Positions 5,904 through 6,742 of a DNA stretch of 6,742 bases are shown here, in pieces. Source of the DNA: Oscillospiraceae bacterium (GTDB lineage Bacteria > Bacillota > Clostridia > Oscillospirales > Ruminococcaceae). The stretch lies in NCBI GenBank assembly GCA_017451665.1, contig JAFTNX010000052.1:1-6742 (forward strand), read 5' to 3'. Positions within the stretch are counted from its first letter, which is position 1; each line of letters begins with the position of its first letter. The notes below the pieces were generated by a model. The model was not told the DNA's origin. It saw only the letters and a program-made list of their open reading frames with translations, and made no database searches. The translations under genes and the position numbers were made by a program.

Positions 5904-6742
5904 ATGGAATGGAAAAAGCTACTTAAACTGCTTTATCCTCCCGTGTGGGTAACAATTCTGCTCGTGCCGTTGTGTATAGCAGGTCTTATATTTGTCTTTG
6001 TAAAAGGTTATGAAACCCACCCGGCAGCGTGTGTGTTTTATGTTGTGGCGTTTTATACCCTTTGCGTTATAGTTATGAAGTGTATTGATGTAATTCCAAA
6101 GCATTATAAACACGCAAAGAAAAAGGTTTATGACAACCCGATAGGCGAAAAATTTATGACGGATATGAAATTCCGTACTCATGTTGGACTTTATGCTACA
6201 CTTGGCGTAAATCTCTTGTATGTAGCTGTAAATATCCTTTCGGGATTTATGTATAATACTGTGTGGTTTTATGTTCTGGCATTTTATTATACAATCCTTG
6301 CAGTTATGAGATTTATTCTCCTTAAATTCGTAAATCGTGTGGGAATAGGCAAAAACCGTCTTTTAGAATTAAAGCGTTCAAGATTTTGTGGGATAATTCT
6401 TCTCACTGTGAATTTGTCCCTTTCGGGCGTTGTGCTTATGATGATGTATCAGAATAAGGGCTTTGAATATAATGGAATTTTTATCTACATAATGGCAGCA
6501 TATACATTCTATATTACAACTCTTGCAATTGTAAATCTGATAAGATACAAAAAGCTTGGAAGTCCCATTATGTCAATGGCAAAAATAATTAGTATGGCTG
6601 CTGCACTTGTTTCAATGCTTTCACTTGAAACAGCAATGTTTTCTCAATTCGGAAAAGAAATGTCACTTAATAATCAAAGACTTATGATAGCCCTGACAGG
6701 TGCAGGTGTCAGCGTTGTGGTAATCACAATGTCAGTTTATAG
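5904..6742 (+). CDS. Polytopic membrane protein of unknown family, C-terminus beyond window
   Basis: An open frame of 279 complete codons runs off the right edge without a stop; the TAG at the last three bases is out of frame. The start follows the kinase stop by 4 bases and has a good ribosome binding site, so it is the third gene of the two-component operon. The product begins MEWKKLLKLLYPPVWV and shows about eight hydrophobic segments: 13-34, 40-61, 94-116, 119-142, 160-182, 191-213, 223-246 and 259-279. Lys/Arg-rich stretches sit between segments 2 and 3 (residues 66-91, including HYKHAKKK), between 4 and 5 (141-160) and between 6 and 7 (214-218). With the Lys-rich N-terminus this suggests that these loops and the N-terminus are cytoplasmic. 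I see no ATPase, protease, kinase or transporter signature and do not recognise the family. Possible roles are an effector for envelope stress, an accessory sensor for the kinase, or a permease. Coding is strongly supported; function is open. Confidence 0.85.
   Translation, partial: MEWKKLLKLLYPPVWVTILLVPLCIAGLIFVFVKGYETHPAACVFYVVAFYTLCVIVMKCIDVIPKHYKHAKKKVYDNPIGEKFMTDMKFRTHVGLYATLGVNLLYVAVNILSGFMYNTVWFYVLAFYYTILAVMRFILLKFVNRVGIGKNRLLELKRSRFCGIILLTVNLSLSGVVLMMMYQNKGFEYNGIFIYIMAAYTFYITTLAIVNLIRYKKLGSPIMSMAKIISMAAALVSMLSLETAMFSQFGKEMSLNNQRLMIALTGAGVSVVVITMSVY

Noticed and set aside
5919..6182. Minus-strand open frame of 87 codons
   Set aside because: It lies opposite the well-supported membrane protein gene starting at 5904, and no convincing ribosome binding site was noticed.
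6740..6742. TAG at the window end as the stop of the membrane protein
   Set aside because: The reading frame has TAT at 6738-6740 and an incomplete codon at 6741-6742, so this TAG is out of frame.

Overview
The window looks like chromosome from an AT-rich Gram-positive anaerobe of the Bacillota, most likely class Clostridia (gut Oscillospiraceae or Lachnospiraceae type). This is inferred from strong AGGAGG-type ribosome binding sites, tightly packed co-directional genes, a short GC-stem/U-tract terminator and the style of the proteins. There is no marker gene to fix the genus. All recognisable genes are on the + strand. I see no mobile element, tRNA, rRNA or CRISPR array.

Layout. (1) Positions 2-394 hold the 3' end of a GNAT-family acetyltransferase gene that begins upstream of the window. 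(2) Positions 404-2212 and 2209-4041 hold two tandem ABC exporter half-transporters, each a membrane domain fused to an ATPase domain. They overlap by 4 bases and very probably form a heterodimer. The ribosome binding site of the first overlaps the GNAT stop codon, so the three genes look like one operon. It ends at a clear intrinsic terminator (4046-4072). (3) A 116-base intergenic gap (4042-4157) holds that terminator, an extended -10 promoter and a possible operator palindrome overlapping it. (4) From this promoter runs a second operon: an OmpR-family response regulator (4158-4829), a two-TM sensor histidine kinase overlapping it by 4 bases (4826-5899), and, after a 4-base gap, a polytopic membrane protein gene (5904 to beyond the window end) that is open at the right edge. 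I do not recognise its family.

How they may work together. The two exporter subunits should form one ATP-driven efflux or peptide-export pump. The kinase senses an envelope signal and phosphorylates the regulator at Asp52. The third gene of that operon is a candidate accessory or effector in the membrane. An exporter pair next to a two-component system with a very short extracytoplasmic loop suggests response to, or export of, a membrane-active compound, but the terminator separates the two transcription units and nothing in the sequence proves that the regulator controls the exporter. The nearest thing to undescribed biology here is the unidentified membrane protein coupled to the sensor kinase.

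Three starts were chosen on ribosome binding sites rather than maximal length: 2209 for the second ABC gene, 4158 for the regulator, and 5904 for the membrane protein.
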